From the NCBI GenBank assembly GCA_964658655.1, contig CAZZZL010000003.1:95301-159300 (forward strand): a stretch of 64,000 nucleotides of DNA. Direction: 5' to 3'. This DNA is from G963692885 sp964658655. Lineage in GTDB: Bacteria; Acidobacteriota; Terriglobia; Terriglobales; Acidobacteriaceae. Below, in pieces: positions 9,292-19,800 of the stretch. The notes beneath the pieces were generated by a model, which was given only the letters and a program-made list of their open reading frames with translations, did not search any database and was not told the origin of the DNA. Positions within the stretch are counted from its first letter, which is position 1. Every line of letters begins with the position of its first letter. Position numbers and translations under genes: made by a program.

Positions 9292-10152
9292 TCAAAGAAG
9301 GTTCGTCGGAGATTCGGCAAGCGATATCAGGTATAGCCGTAGCAGAGCGTGGATTGGCCATCCCGGGCTCTTTTCATTCCAATCGCGTAAGGTCTCCGAC
9401 GCATGTGCGAAGCGCCTCGAGAACGCGCTGTCTGCGCTAGTAATTGCAAGCAGGCGAAGTTGGATCCGTTGGACGCCAAGTGAGTCGCTGATGCGGATGT
9501 CAAAAAGGCCTGCTCCGGGAAGGGAAAGAAGTGCTGGCCCTGCGGATTTCTGCAATGGCAGGCTCCCGGCCATCGACAGTGCTGGAGCGAATTGATCAAG
9601 GCGAACCAGGCTGCATGTGTAGGTTCCTTCGGGAAGAGTTGCGGCCAGGCCGGTCAGCCGGACCTTTCCCCCGGGCATCAGTGTCGCGACGATCTCATCC
9701 AGGGCCGCCGGGACAGCATGCGCTGCAGGTTGCGCGCTCAGCTGCGTGCCATGAGTTGCCTCCTCGGATCGCATGCGATTCAGCATATCGATGGCAAAAG
9801 CGGATGGCTTTTCGTTCAGTACGGGGACCCTGTATCCTCGTGCGCAATCCTTGCTATTGAAGCATTGGTAAAGGAGTCGCTGGCCGTCGGGCAGCAGGAC
9901 GATCACCTGGTGCATTCCATCTGTCATTCCGGGATGCAGCAGTTCGCCGGGTGAGACCCGCTCACCGCTCTTGAGCGCTTGTCCATCTTCGTGATTCCAT
10001 GCTCCCTGCACGCTCCAGAGCATTCCGGATATCTCTCGACTTGTTACGGTAGCAGCTAAAGACAGCTCCGAACTGGATAGTGCGATAAAGAAAATTATTA
10101 AACCCATTCCCAGGTAGCTCTTCATAGCGGACAGGGTATGCAGATACATCAT
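9292..10152 (-). CDS. Exported protein of unknown function
   Basis: A 286-residue protein with a signal peptide (hydrophobic core about residues 14-33, likely cut after SLAA). It starts with ATGATG preceded by GAGAGGAAG, a good ribosome site. Residues about 35-115 look like a beta-rich domain (SGMLWSVQGAW, GERVSPGELLHP, LPDGQRLLYQCFNSKDC) reminiscent of FecR-like or SH3-like periplasmic domains, with two cysteines close enough to form a disulfide. A linker rich in Ala, Gln and Pro follows, then a second possibly beta-rich region and a C-terminal helical stretch. I do not recognise a family. It is convergent with the acyltransferase gene and divergent from the 1646-residue surface protein. Periplasmic or surface location is inferred from the signal peptide only. 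Confidence 0.7.
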   Translation of the reverse strand: MMYLHTLSAMKSYLGMGLIIFFIALSSSELSLAATVTSREISGMLWSVQGAWNHEDGQALKSGERVSPGELLHPGMTDGMHQVIVLLPDGQRLLYQCFNSKDCARGYRVPVLNEKPSAFAIDMLNRMRSEEATHGTQLSAQPAAHAVPAALDEIVATLMPGGKVRLTGLAATLPEGTYTCSLVRLDQFAPALSMAGSLPLQKSAGPALLSLPGAGLFDIRISDSLGVQRIQLRLLAITSADSAFSRRFAHASETLRDWNEKSPGWPIHALLRLYLISLAESPTNLL

Positions 10153-10511
10153 TCGGGCTTCCTCTCAAACTCGAAGCATATATCTTCAGGGGCGCGACTG
10201 GTAACTCCGATGGGTATATCCGGGCGTTACCACATCGGATTACCAGATTGTAGGTGAGCTAACCGCTATTGCTGATTTAAGCTTGCTCTCGTCGCCGGGG
10301 CGCCACTACAAGTTATCTATGCGCCGCCCGAGCACTATGCGGCACTTACATTCCTGATAAGTACGAGAAGGACAGAAGAACGATCTTTCCGCAAATCGGT
10401 GAATGGTCTATGCCTTACTGATTGTTGCCTTGGGGCACCCTCACGTGCCCGCTGTTTTCTGTCTACAGTTTCTCGACCCCCGTCAACAATTTCGAATCGC
10501 GGTGTGTTTCC
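10153..10511. other. Divergent intergenic region
   Basis: About 360 bases between two divergent exported-protein genes. It must contain both promoters. No gene, operator-like palindrome or structured RNA was found by eye. Confidence 0.5.
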
Positions 10512-13500
10512 ATGGCTCGCTTGTGTCTCCGTCTTAGTTCTGTCTTCCTCATTTTCTTTTCCTTGCTGGCAGTCTCGACTGGCTTCGCGCAGAATGCCAC
10601 GCCCGTGAATGTACCAACGTGGCGCTACGATAATACGCACCAGGGACAGAACACGCAGGAGACACTGCTCACGCCCGCGAACGTCAACACGACGAGCTTC
10701 GGAAAGCTCTTTTCCGTAGCAGTCGACGGCTACGTCTACGCTCAACCTCTCTACATGAGCGGCCTGACGATGCCCGATGGATTAGTACACAATGTGCTCT
10801 TTGTCGCCACTGAGCATGATTCCGTCTATGCCCTCGACGCCGATTCAAATGGAGGCAGCAATGCTGCGCCGCTTTGGCACGCCAGTTTACTGTCCGCAGC
10901 CTATGGGGCGGCAGCCGGCGCGACTACCGTCACCAGCGGAGATGTCGGCACACAGGATCTGATTCCAGAAATAGGCATCACGTCAACACCTGCAATCAAC
11001 ACTGCGACAAATACGCTGTATGTCGTTTCAAAGACTTTGGAGAATGGAATTTATGTGCAGCGCCTGCATGCACTGAACATCATTACGGGAGCAGAGCAGG
11101 CGAACAGTCCCGTCGTTATAAGTGGATCTGTACCTGGAACCGGCAACGGCAGTTCGGGCGGTCAGGTCGCCTTCAGTCCACTCTGGCAGATGAACCGTGT
11201 GGCTATCAATTACAACAATGGATACGTATACCTGGCGTTTGGCGCACATGGCGACAACGGCCCGTGGCATGGATGGGTGTTTGCCTATAACGCAAATACC
11301 CTCGCGCAGACCGGAGTTATCTGCCTCTCTCCGAATGGATTCGGCAATGGCATCTGGGAATCAGGTGCGGGCATGCCGATCGATGCCGGCAGTACAGCCG
11401 GACGCATGTATGTGGTGGCCGGCAACGGTTCATTCGATGGCTATCCACCTATCTCTCAAGCTACAGATTTCGGCAATAGTATCGTCCAGCTTGATCTGGC
11501 TAATGGCAGCCTCATGCCAACGGACGACTTTACGCCCTACAACACCGTGACACTCACGCAATCGGATACTGACCAGGGATCGGGCGGAATCCTGCAATTG
11601 CCGGACCAGCAGGGATCTCATCCGCACATCCTTGTTCAGTCTGGAAAGAATGGCTCATTGGAGGTAGTCAACCGGGACAACCTTGGGGGCTACGCAGCGG
11701 GCGCGTCTTCGAACACGAATATTCTTCAAGACATTAAATATGCAACGAGTGGTCTATGGAGTACCCCGGCCTACTGGAACAACAATATCTATACCTGGGG
11801 CCGTTCGCAGACGATGAGGCTATTCCAGGTAAACAGCGGTGTCGTCACGCCGACGCCGGCAAGCCAGGGCACTGTCACGTCCAATTTTCCTGGTGCGTCG
11901 GTAGTCGTCTCTTCAAATGGAACTCAGAACGGAATTGCGTGGGCAGTACGGACGGATGCATATATCAACAATGGACCGGAAGTTCTCTATGCATTCGATG
12001 CAACGAATGTAGCCAATATTCTGTATGAGAGCGATACGAACACGCGCGATAATGCCGGCAGCGCAAACAAGTTTGTGGTTCCGGTCGTCACAAACGGAAA
12101 AGTTTATGTAGGTGCGGCTTACCAGGTAGATGTCTATGGGCTGTTGAATGGTGAGACAGCTACGACAAGCCCCGTAATTACGCCAGGTGCCGGAAACTAT
12201 ACGGCAAGCGTTAGTGTCGCGATTACCTCGTCGACGCCTAATGCAGCCATTTACTACACGACTGACGGATCGACGCCGACGACCGCATCGACGCTGTATA
12301 CAGGGCCCATAACCATCAGCACAGACACAGTGTTGAATGCGATTGCCAGCGCGAGCGGCTATCTCCAAAGTGCGGTGTCATCCGCTACATTCACTTATCC
12401 TGCGCAGACACCTCCTGTTACATTCACGCCCTCTGCCGGAACCTATGCTGGAACACAAAGCGTACTTCTTGCAGACACGGACAGCTCGGCGACCATCTAC
12501 TACACCACAGACGGCACTGTTCCAACCACATCCTCCGCAATATATGCGGGCCCGATTCCCGTGAACGCATCATCCACGTTAAAAGCGTTAGCGGTTGACG
12601 GAACACATCCTGTCAGTAATGTAGCGAGCAGCGCGTATGTCATCACAAGTGGCGGATCGACAATAAATTATGGCAGCGGCTTTGCATCTGTCGCAGGTCT
12701 GACTCTGAATGGCAACGCGAAAAACTCGGACGACAGCAGGCTCCAGCTCACGGACGGTGGAACGTATGAGGCGAGCAGCGTCTACTATTCGACGCCGGTC
12801 AACATACAGGCATTCACAACAAACTTCAGCTTTCAATTATCGGCGGCCCAGGCAGATGGCTTCACATTTGTAATTCAGAACGCTGGCGTTAATGCGCTTG
12901 GCTCGAATGGTGGCGGCCTTGGTTATGGGGGTGCTACCGCTGGTGCCGGGATTGGTCAGAGCGTCGCGATCAAATTTGACTTTTACAACAATGCGGGTGA
13001 AGGGAATGACTCGACCGGCCTCTTCACGAACGGCACATACCCGACCGTACCGTTTATCGATCTGACGCCGTCAGGGATTCAGCTCAACAGCGGCGATAGT
13101 ATCCAGGCGCAGCTCAGTTATAACGGCACAGTTTTGACGCTCACATTGAACGATGTCGTCGTAAATAAGACGTTCACGCAGCAGTTCACAGTGAATATTC
13201 CGCAGATTGTCGGTGCCAATACAGCGTTTGTGGGCTTCACCGGTGGTGCGGGCGGACTTAGTTCCAGCCAGAAGATTCTTACGTGGACCTACGCATCTTC
13301 TGCTGCGCAAAGTGCCGCAAGCGCTCCAGCATTTACGCCAGCGGGCGGCACTTATACCACGCCACAATCCGTGGCGCTGACCAGCAGTACTGCGGGCGCA
13401 GCCATCTATTACACGACGAATGGGACGACGCCAACCACAAGTTCAACGCTTTACAGCACGCCGATCGCGGTTGCAGCGGGCACGACAACGATCAACGCTA

Positions 13501-15452
13501 TCGCTACGGCAAGCGGCTTGACGTCGAGCCTGGTAAGCAGCGCAACTTATGTGGTCACCCCGGTGACTCCCGCTCCGGTGTTTGCTCCAGCGGGGGGCAG
13601 TTACAAGGCTGCACAAAGCGTTTCCATCACGGATAACGGCGCAGTGATTTACTACACCACGAATGGTGCGACACCTACGACGAACTCAGCCGTCTACGGC
13701 GGTCCTGTCAATGCGCCGGTCGGCACAACGACGATAAAGGCTATTGCGGTTGCTCCGTCTTCGTCACAGAGCGCGGTGACCACGGCAACCTATGTAATTT
13801 CAAACAGCGTAACACCATCGCCCACCTTTACACCTGCAGCGGGCAGTTACAAGACTGCGCAGACTGTCGCGCTCGTCGACAGCCTCTCGGGCGCTGTCAT
13901 TTACTACACGACGAATGGCGCTACCCCTACGACCAGTTCGGCCGTCTATACCGCACCATTATCCGTAGGAGCTGGAACCACGACCATTAAAGCGCTTGCG
14001 CAGGCGATCGGCAGCACAGCGAGCGCTGTCGTTTCAGCAACGTATGTGGTGACGCTGCCAGTCACCGCGACACCCACCTTTACACCGGCAGCCGGCAGCT
14101 ATAGTGGCGCTCAGTCTGTAAGGATTGCCGATGCTACGGCGGGCGCGGTCATTTATTACACCACCAACGGGACTACCCCCACCACATCTTCGTCCATCTA
14201 CACGGGTGCAATTCCTGTTAGTGCAGGGAAGACAACAATCGAGGCCCTTACTCTGGCTCCTGGAGCAACGGTCAGCAAGGTTGCAACGGCTACTTACACA
14301 GTTACGTTACAGGCTGCTGCGGCTCCGGTCTTCTCACCTGCCGCGGGAACCTATCCTGCCGCGCAGACGGTTACTATCTCGGGCGGTACGCCGGGCACCG
14401 TCATCTACTACACGACGAACGGAAGCACGCCGACGACTGCCTCGGCCGTGTATTCGGGACCAGTCTCGATCGCGGCTACTGAAACACTGGAGGCCATTGC
14501 CGTTGCAAGCGGTTATGCTACCAGCACCACAACGTCCGGCCTGTATACGATCAACGCTGCAACGCCTCTAAACTATCCAAGCGGCTTTACCAGCGCCGCG
14601 GGACTCGCTCTGAACGGCAGCGCAGCAGTAGTCACGACCGCCAGCGCCCTGCAGCTGACCAGCAGCGCTGGGGCCGCATCCGCCGGTTCCGCCTGGTATG
14701 CGACACCGGTCAACATCAATGCCTTCACTACCGATTTCACTTTCCAGATGCTTAATCCTGTTGCCGACGGCATGACCTTTACCATTCAAAGCCAGGGACC
14801 GACAGCCCTGGGGGCTAATGGCGGGGGGCTAGGCTATGCAGGGATGCCGACCAGTGTCGCGCTGAAGTTTGACATTTATAACAACAGCGGCGAAGGTATC
14901 GACTCGATTGGAGCGTATGCAGATGGCGCTTCTCCGACTCAGCCATCTATTGACCTGACGGGAACCGGCATCGTGCTGACCAGCGGCCACATCTTCCACG
15001 AACATATCGTCTATAACGGATCCACTGCGACCTGCACACTTACAGATACTGTTACCGGAGCTACTTATACGAATAGCTACCCGGTAACTCTCAGCGCTGT
15101 TCTTGGCGCATCGACAGCCTACGTCGGATTTACCGGTGGCACCGGCGGCAGCACGGTCACCAGCAATATCCTCAGTTGGACGTTCAGTAACTCCGTAGCA
15201 CAGACAGCGGCTGAGCCGAAGCTTTTACCAACTCCTGGCACTTATGTGAAGACCGCTTCTGTTTCACTCAAGGCTGAGGCTTCCGACAGCGTGGTGCATT
15301 ACACCGTGGATGGCTCCCAGCCGAACGCATCCTCTGCTGTTTACCACGCGCCCATCGTCGTGATGGGTCGCTCACTCACCATCAAGGCGTATAGCGCCAC
15401 TCCGGGAAAGAAGGATAGTGCTGTTGTCACCGGCACCTATCAAATTAAATAG
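10512..15452 (+). CDS. Exported beta-propeller / chitobiase-C repeat / L-type-lectin surface protein
   Basis: A 1646-residue secreted protein. The ATG at 10512 begins a clear signal peptide ending at FAQ. About the first 550 mature residues resemble PQQ/WD-like beta-propeller proteins (VLFVATEHDSVYALDAD, VYLAFGAHGDNG). After that come eight copies of a chitobiase/beta-hexosaminidase C-terminal-like module, each about 80 residues and marked by IYYTTNGTTPTTSS or close variants: two at about 12160-12640, five in tandem at about 13320-14555, and a last divergent one at about 15210-15450. Two L-type-lectin-like beta-sandwiches of about 210 residues lie at about 12655-13300 and 14560-15195, both with NINAFTTDFTFQ-type and VALKFDIYNNSGEG-type motifs. 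No catalytic motif is evident, so adhesion or carbohydrate binding is the best inference. No C-terminal membrane anchor is visible. Domain calls are strong; function is inferred. Confidence 0.85.
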   Translation: MARLCLRLSSVFLIFFSLLAVSTGFAQNATPVNVPTWRYDNTHQGQNTQETLLTPANVNTTSFGKLFSVAVDGYVYAQPLYMSGLTMPDGLVHNVLFVATEHDSVYALDADSNGGSNAAPLWHASLLSAAYGAAAGATTVTSGDVGTQDLIPEIGITSTPAINTATNTLYVVSKTLENGIYVQRLHALNIITGAEQANSPVVISGSVPGTGNGSSGGQVAFSPLWQMNRVAINYNNGYVYLAFGAHGDNGPWHGWVFAYNANTLAQTGVICLSPNGFGNGIWESGAGMPIDAGSTAGRMYVVAGNGSFDGYPPISQATDFGNSIVQLDLANGSLMPTDDFTPYNTVTLTQSDTDQGSGGILQLPDQQGSHPHILVQSGKNGSLEVVNRDNLGGYAAGASSNTNILQDIKYATSGLWSTPAYWNNNIYTWGRSQTMRLFQVNSGVVTPTPASQGTVTSNFPGASVVVSSNGTQNGIAWAVRTDAYINNGPEVLYAFDATNVANILYESDTNTRDNAGSANKFVVPVVTNGKVYVGAAYQVDVYGLLNGETATTSPVITPGAGNYTASVSVAITSSTPNAAIYYTTDGSTPTTASTLYTGPITISTDTVLNAIASASGYLQSAVSSATFTYPAQTPPVTFTPSAGTYAGTQSVLLADTDSSATIYYTTDGTVPTTSSAIYAGPIPVNASSTLKALAVDGTHPVSNVASSAYVITSGGSTINYGSGFASVAGLTLNGNAKNSDDSRLQLTDGGTYEASSVYYSTPVNIQAFTTNFSFQLSAAQADGFTFVIQNAGVNALGSNGGGLGYGGATAGAGIGQSVAIKFDFYNNAGEGNDSTGLFTNGTYPTVPFIDLTPSGIQLNSGDSIQAQLSYNGTVLTLTLNDVVVNKTFTQQFTVNIPQIVGANTAFVGFTGGAGGLSSSQKILTWTYASSAAQSAASAPAFTPAGGTYTTPQSVALTSSTAGAAIYYTTNGTTPTTSSTLYSTPIAVAAGTTTINAIATASGLTSSLVSSATYVVTPVTPAPVFAPAGGSYKAAQSVSITDNGAVIYYTTNGATPTTNSAVYGGPVNAPVGTTTIKAIAVAPSSSQSAVTTATYVISNSVTPSPTFTPAAGSYKTAQTVALVDSLSGAVIYYTTNGATPTTSSAVYTAPLSVGAGTTTIKALAQAIGSTASAVVSATYVVTLPVTATPTFTPAAGSYSGAQSVRIADATAGAVIYYTTNGTTPTTSSSIYTGAIPVSAGKTTIEALTLAPGATVSKVATATYTVTLQAAAAPVFSPAAGTYPAAQTVTISGGTPGTVIYYTTNGSTPTTASAVYSGPVSIAATETLEAIAVASGYATSTTTSGLYTINAATPLNYPSGFTSAAGLALNGSAAVVTTASALQLTSSAGAASAGSAWYATPVNINAFTTDFTFQMLNPVADGMTFTIQSQGPTALGANGGGLGYAGMPTSVALKFDIYNNSGEGIDSIGAYADGASPTQPSIDLTGTGIVLTSGHIFHEHIVYNGSTATCTLTDTVTGATYTNSYPVTLSAVLGASTAYVGFTGGTGGSTVTSNILSWTFSNSVAQTAAEPKLLPTPGTYVKTASVSLKAEASDSVVHYTVDGSQPNASSAVYHAPIVVMGRSLTIKAYSATPGKKDSAVVTGTYQIK
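13320..14555 (+). repeat. Five tandem chitobiase-C-like coding repeats
   Basis: Five consecutive units of about 240-250 bases each encode an approximately 80-residue module whose core reads VIYYTTNGxTPTTSSxxY. The units are alike at protein level but have drifted at DNA level, so this is old domain duplication and not a recent microsatellite-type expansion. Confidence 0.8.
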
Positions 15453-15469
15453 CCTGGGGGAGTAGTTAA

Positions 15470-16699
15470 TTACTTCTGCTCGGGAGCATCGTCGCTATCC
15501 GGCGTGTTGCCTGACTTTACACGCATGTCATGAAAGATGCCTTGCAGTTTGTCTTTCATGTCTTTGTACTTGCGATATTCTGCCAGTTGCTTCTCGGCAT
15601 CTGCCCGCCTTCCCTGCTGGCGATAAAGCGTGCTCAGGCGGTAGTGCGCGATATAGTCACTCGGATCAATTTCAATGGCGTGCTCAATCAGGTGCTGCGC
15701 CTTATCCTTATCATTAGTGGCGATGAGTGCCTTTGCCAGCTCGAGGCAGGCGTCGGGATCATCGGGCTGCAGGCTTATAGCGCGCGAATCAAATTGGGTC
15801 GCGGCTGGCCAGTCTCCGCGTTTTGCAGCAATGGCTCCAAGCATCAACGAAGACTTCTCATCATTCGGATTGGTCTGCAGAGCGGCTTGAAACTCTGCTT
15901 CGGCCTCGGCCTTCAACTTTTCCTCAGACGAATTGTAAAGCAGGTTTCCCAGCTCGAAATGCAGTCCAGCCTGGTTTGGATTGAGCTTGATGGCCTGACG
16001 GTAATTTGCAATGGCGGCAGCATCATCGCCGTGGCGGGCGAGCTCGCGGGCCATTACCTGGTGCATCTGTGCACTCTCCGGAGCGGCCAGGGCGAGCGTC
16101 AGCATGGTTTTCGAGGCAAGATCGGTATACAGCTGATAGGCCGTAAATAACAGGGCGGGATCTGTGGGCTGTGCGTCCAGCAGCGTAGCGGCGACAGCTG
16201 AAGCCTTCTCCAACTCACCGGTTGAGCTGTAGTTATTGATAAGCGCAGACCCGACTTCGGCTTTCAGCTTTTGTTCTTCAAGGTGAGGAAATGTTGCAGC
16301 CAGGTCATCGCGGCTGGCTACATCGTCGTGCAGCTGGCTTTCTGCAAGGCCGAGCAGCGCCTGGATTTTCCAAAGATCGGGCTTCATCTTGACGGCTGCT
16401 CGCAGTTCAGGGACTGCGGCCGTGTAGTCTCCACGAAAGTAAAGCAGAACGCCAAGATTTCCCCGTGCATCGACATTCTGCGGATCGAGGGCCAGCACCT
16501 TTTGAAATTCGGCAATCGCAAGGTCAGGCCGCTGCTGATGAAGAAAGTCCTGCGCTGCACGCGTGTGCTGCAGGACCTGCTCCCTGGTGCTTGAGCTGGA
16601 CTTGCCAGCGCCGGGCCGGGTGGAAGCAGACTGACCCTGGGCTGCGGCAGTAACAAGACTCGAAAGGATAAAAATGCAGAGGACTGTTCGAAACGGCAT
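15470..16699 (-). CDS. Exported tetratricopeptide-repeat protein
   Basis: A 409-residue protein with a signal peptide (MPFRTVLCIFILSSLVTAAAQ). It contains about eight to nine TPR-type helical repeats, visible as units such as AIAEFQKVLALDPQNVDARGNLG, AIANYRQAIKLNPNQAGLHF and HAIEIDPSDYIAHYRLSTL, ending in a charged tail. TPR arrays are protein-protein interaction scaffolds; no enzyme domain is present. It is convergent with the large surface-protein gene and lies downstream of, and in the same direction as, the Oar-type receptor gene, but a terminator separates the two. The binding partner is unknown. Confidence 0.85.
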   Translation of the reverse strand: MPFRTVLCIFILSSLVTAAAQGQSASTRPGAGKSSSSTREQVLQHTRAAQDFLHQQRPDLAIAEFQKVLALDPQNVDARGNLGVLLYFRGDYTAAVPELRAAVKMKPDLWKIQALLGLAESQLHDDVASRDDLAATFPHLEEQKLKAEVGSALINNYSSTGELEKASAVAATLLDAQPTDPALLFTAYQLYTDLASKTMLTLALAAPESAQMHQVMARELARHGDDAAAIANYRQAIKLNPNQAGLHFELGNLLYNSSEEKLKAEAEAEFQAALQTNPNDEKSSLMLGAIAAKRGDWPAATQFDSRAISLQPDDPDACLELAKALIATNDKDKAQHLIEHAIEIDPSDYIAHYRLSTLYRQQGRRADAEKQLAEYRKYKDMKDKLQGIFHDMRVKSGNTPDSDDAPEQK

Positions 16700-16756
16700 G
16701 GCTTATCCAATGATAATGGAGCATTTTCCTGGCGACTCTGCCGGGCGACGGGCAGA

Positions 16757-16790
16757 AGAAAAGGACGGCGATATGCCGTCCTTTTCCTGT
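16757..16790 (-). terminator. Intrinsic terminator of the Oar-type receptor gene
   Basis: A perfect 11-base stem (AAAAGGACGGC at 16759-16769 and GCCGTCCTTTT at 16775-16785) with a 5-base loop lies just beyond the stop codon at 16806. On the minus strand the stem ends in TTTT and is followed by a pyrimidine stretch, as expected for termination of the receptor transcript. Confidence 0.8.
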
Positions 16791-16805
16791 TTGCCTAGTT
16801 CAGGA

Positions 16806-19800
16806 TTAGAAGGAAACACGACCGTACAGCTGCATCGTACGGCCGCCGACAGTTGTGCTGGTGATTTGGGAACCGCCGCTCGAAAGGTTTTCGTTCGGGA
16901 ATCCAAAGCTGGCATGGTTGGGGAAGTTTTGAGCTTCGCCGCGAATTTCCACGTGGACCTTTTCCGTCACGCTGAAAGTCTTGCCAAGAGCCAGATTTGC
17001 CTGGAAGTAGTCCGGTCCATACAACTGGTTTCTACGCTCGTTACCGAAGGTTCCGTTCGCGGGCGTTGCGAACGCAGAGGTGTTGTACCAGTCATTGATG
17101 GTGCGATGAGCGGGAGTTGGATTTCCCACCACGTTTGGATACCAGGTGCCGGCCTGTGCATAGCTGTTATTCGTACCGACATATGGCGTGAACGGACTGC
17201 CAGTTGACCAGATCACAGTCGGCGCCAGCTGCCATCCGCCAACCAGTTCATCGAGAAGCGAATTGTTGTTCAGGAATTGGCGACCCTTACCAACAGGGAA
17301 GTCATAAATCGCCGATCCCTTAACGGAGTTGCGGACGTCAAAGTTCGAGGGACCGTAGTTTGCGCCTGGGTTGTAGGAATTCTGATAACCGAGTGTTCCT
17401 GCGCTGCTGCCCCATGCTGACGAGTCGATCGTATCCAGCATGTGCGACCAGACGTAGTTGACGTTGTACTGGAAACCGGAACTAAGACGCTTCTGCAATG
17501 TTGCCTGGAACGAGTTGTAATTCGATGTTGAATTGTTGGTGCCTCCGGAACCTCCGCCGCCAATACCTTGGAAGTTCGGGTAAGGACGGGCATTGGTCGC
17601 ACCGGTCGCGTCATTCGGGCCAAGCCTGTTCTCAGGAACCTGGTTAATGTCGACAGGGAACAGCAGGTCATAACCATGGCTGCCGACATACGCCAGACCG
17701 GCGACCATATCCTTGCCAATCTGTTGCTGCACCTGGACATTCCATTGCATGATCTTGGGAACCGGCGTGTGATAGGCCTGGTAACTGACGCCCTGACCGT
17801 TCAAAGCGTTTGGCGTGGTGGGAGCATTGACATAAGCAGCGTTCACACTTTTGCCGGCTGCTCCCTGATAGTTCGTGTTGCCGTCGGAATTTAGCAGGAC
17901 AACTGGTCGTATGCCGTTGGTTGAATCGGCAAGATTGCCACTGGCACTGAGAGCATTGCCCATTCCTGCGCCATAGGTATCTTCGCTCCAGGTGTAGCCA
18001 TACAAGCCGAACCCGCCACGAATGACTGCGGACGGTTGCAGTTGATAGGAGAAGCCGACGCGCGGCAGGAAGGTGTTCCACACATTCTTGATCAGCCGCT
18101 CACGGCCGTTGGCCTTGGTTGTTCCATACCACATAGCACCGAGGGAGTTGTCAGCGGGGTTCTTCACCGTCGGATCGAAAGAGGCCATGTTGCCCTTCAC
18201 TTCATCCCAGCCGGTGCTGCCCTGCCAGCGCAAGCCGGCGTTTACAGTCAGCTTCGGAGTGAGCTTGACATCGTCCTGAGCGAACAGCTGCGGCACCTTG
18301 ATACGTGCGCCGAACTCAGGCGACACGTTTGCGCTCCAGCTCTGCGTATAGCCGAGCAGGAAGTCCGCAAGTCCCTCACCATCCTGGCCAGAAGTACCGA
18401 CGTTCGAGGCAGTGTAACCGCCGCTGAAGTTAAAGCTGCCGCTGTTCTCGTTGCCCCATGCCGTCGAGTCTGCGCGACTGATCAGGAACTCTCCACCGAA
18501 ATGCAGTACATGGCGGCCGCGAATCAGGGTAACGACATCGGATGGATCAAATACCATTTCCTTGTAGACAGCGTTTGACTGGGCCTGCAGATCGCCGCCG
18601 AACCAGCCCACGTTGCCATTGATGTAGAAGCCTGGGAACGTGTCGGCCTTGGCAAACTTCAATCCCAGCTTCGCCGGATAGCCTTCGCCAGCCGAAAATG
18701 GTGTGTAGAAGTTGAACTGGTCGGTGAAGCCGAGTCGCGCTTCATTGATCAGGTTCGGGCTGATCGTCCAGACATCTGAAACCTGTGCGTTGTCGCGACT
18801 TACATCGCCATGCTGGCAGTTCACCGGGCAGATTCCCTGGTTCAGGAATTGAGCCGGGTTATCGCTTTCGGTTTCCGAAATGACGATGTGGTTGTTCTGC
18901 GTGACACTGTAATCCAGTCGCCCGAAGTACTTGATGAAGGGATTCTGGCTGGGTGCCGTGTACGAGAAATTGTTCGTCGTGTACGTAACGCCGTTCGGGG
19001 CGAGGTAAGGGGTTCCGGCGGTGTTCGGTCCCGGAAAATATGACATGGCCTTCTGCGCGACAGGATCGAGGAGGGCCGTGGGAATTTTATTGCCTCGTCC
19101 GTACTCCTCGGCGAAGCTCTTACGATGCAGAACGCCGTTGGCGTCTACCGTCTGGGTGGTCGGATCGTAGATCGTCGCCAGCCCGGTGAAATCACCCGCA
19201 CGCATGGCAGCCGTGGGAACACTGACAAAGGCCGTGCTCGAAGCACCGTTATTGATGGTCTTGTCGTAGTTGAAGTAGAAGAACATCTTGTCCTTCCAGA
19301 TCGGGCCGCCGACAGATCCGCCGAAATTGTTATAGCGGAGGAACGAAACCTTTGCATCCGTCGCGCCGAATGCGTAGGAGGCGGCGTTCAGGGCGTCGTT
19401 TTGGAAGTATTCGTAGGCATCCCCGTGAAATCTATTAGAACCGCCCTTACTGATCTGGTTAAAGGTGACGCCGCCGATTCCGTATTGCGCCGAAAATGCA
19501 GAGTCGTTGATCTTCACTTCAGAGACGGTATCGAGCACCATCACGTCCGAGTTTGAACTCATCGGGAGCGTGGTAGTGGCACCGTCGGCAAGTACTGTGC
19601 TGTACGGCAGGTTTCCATTGATGGCGGCAGCCTGGCCGCCGCGGTTGTTTTCGACCGTCGTCGAAGCACCGGGCAGCAATGTCACAAAGTTCTGCCAGTC
19701 TGCCCCGACCTGCGGCAGCTGCAGCAATTGCTGGGTATCGAGGGTGGCTGATTGCTCACCGGAATCTGTCTGCAGAAGCGGCGCATCGGTATTGACGATG

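Noticed and set aside
13320..14555. CRISPR-like or microsatellite repeat
   Set aside because: The periodic units are coding modules of about 240 bases in one frame, diverged in DNA; no short direct repeats with unique spacers are present.
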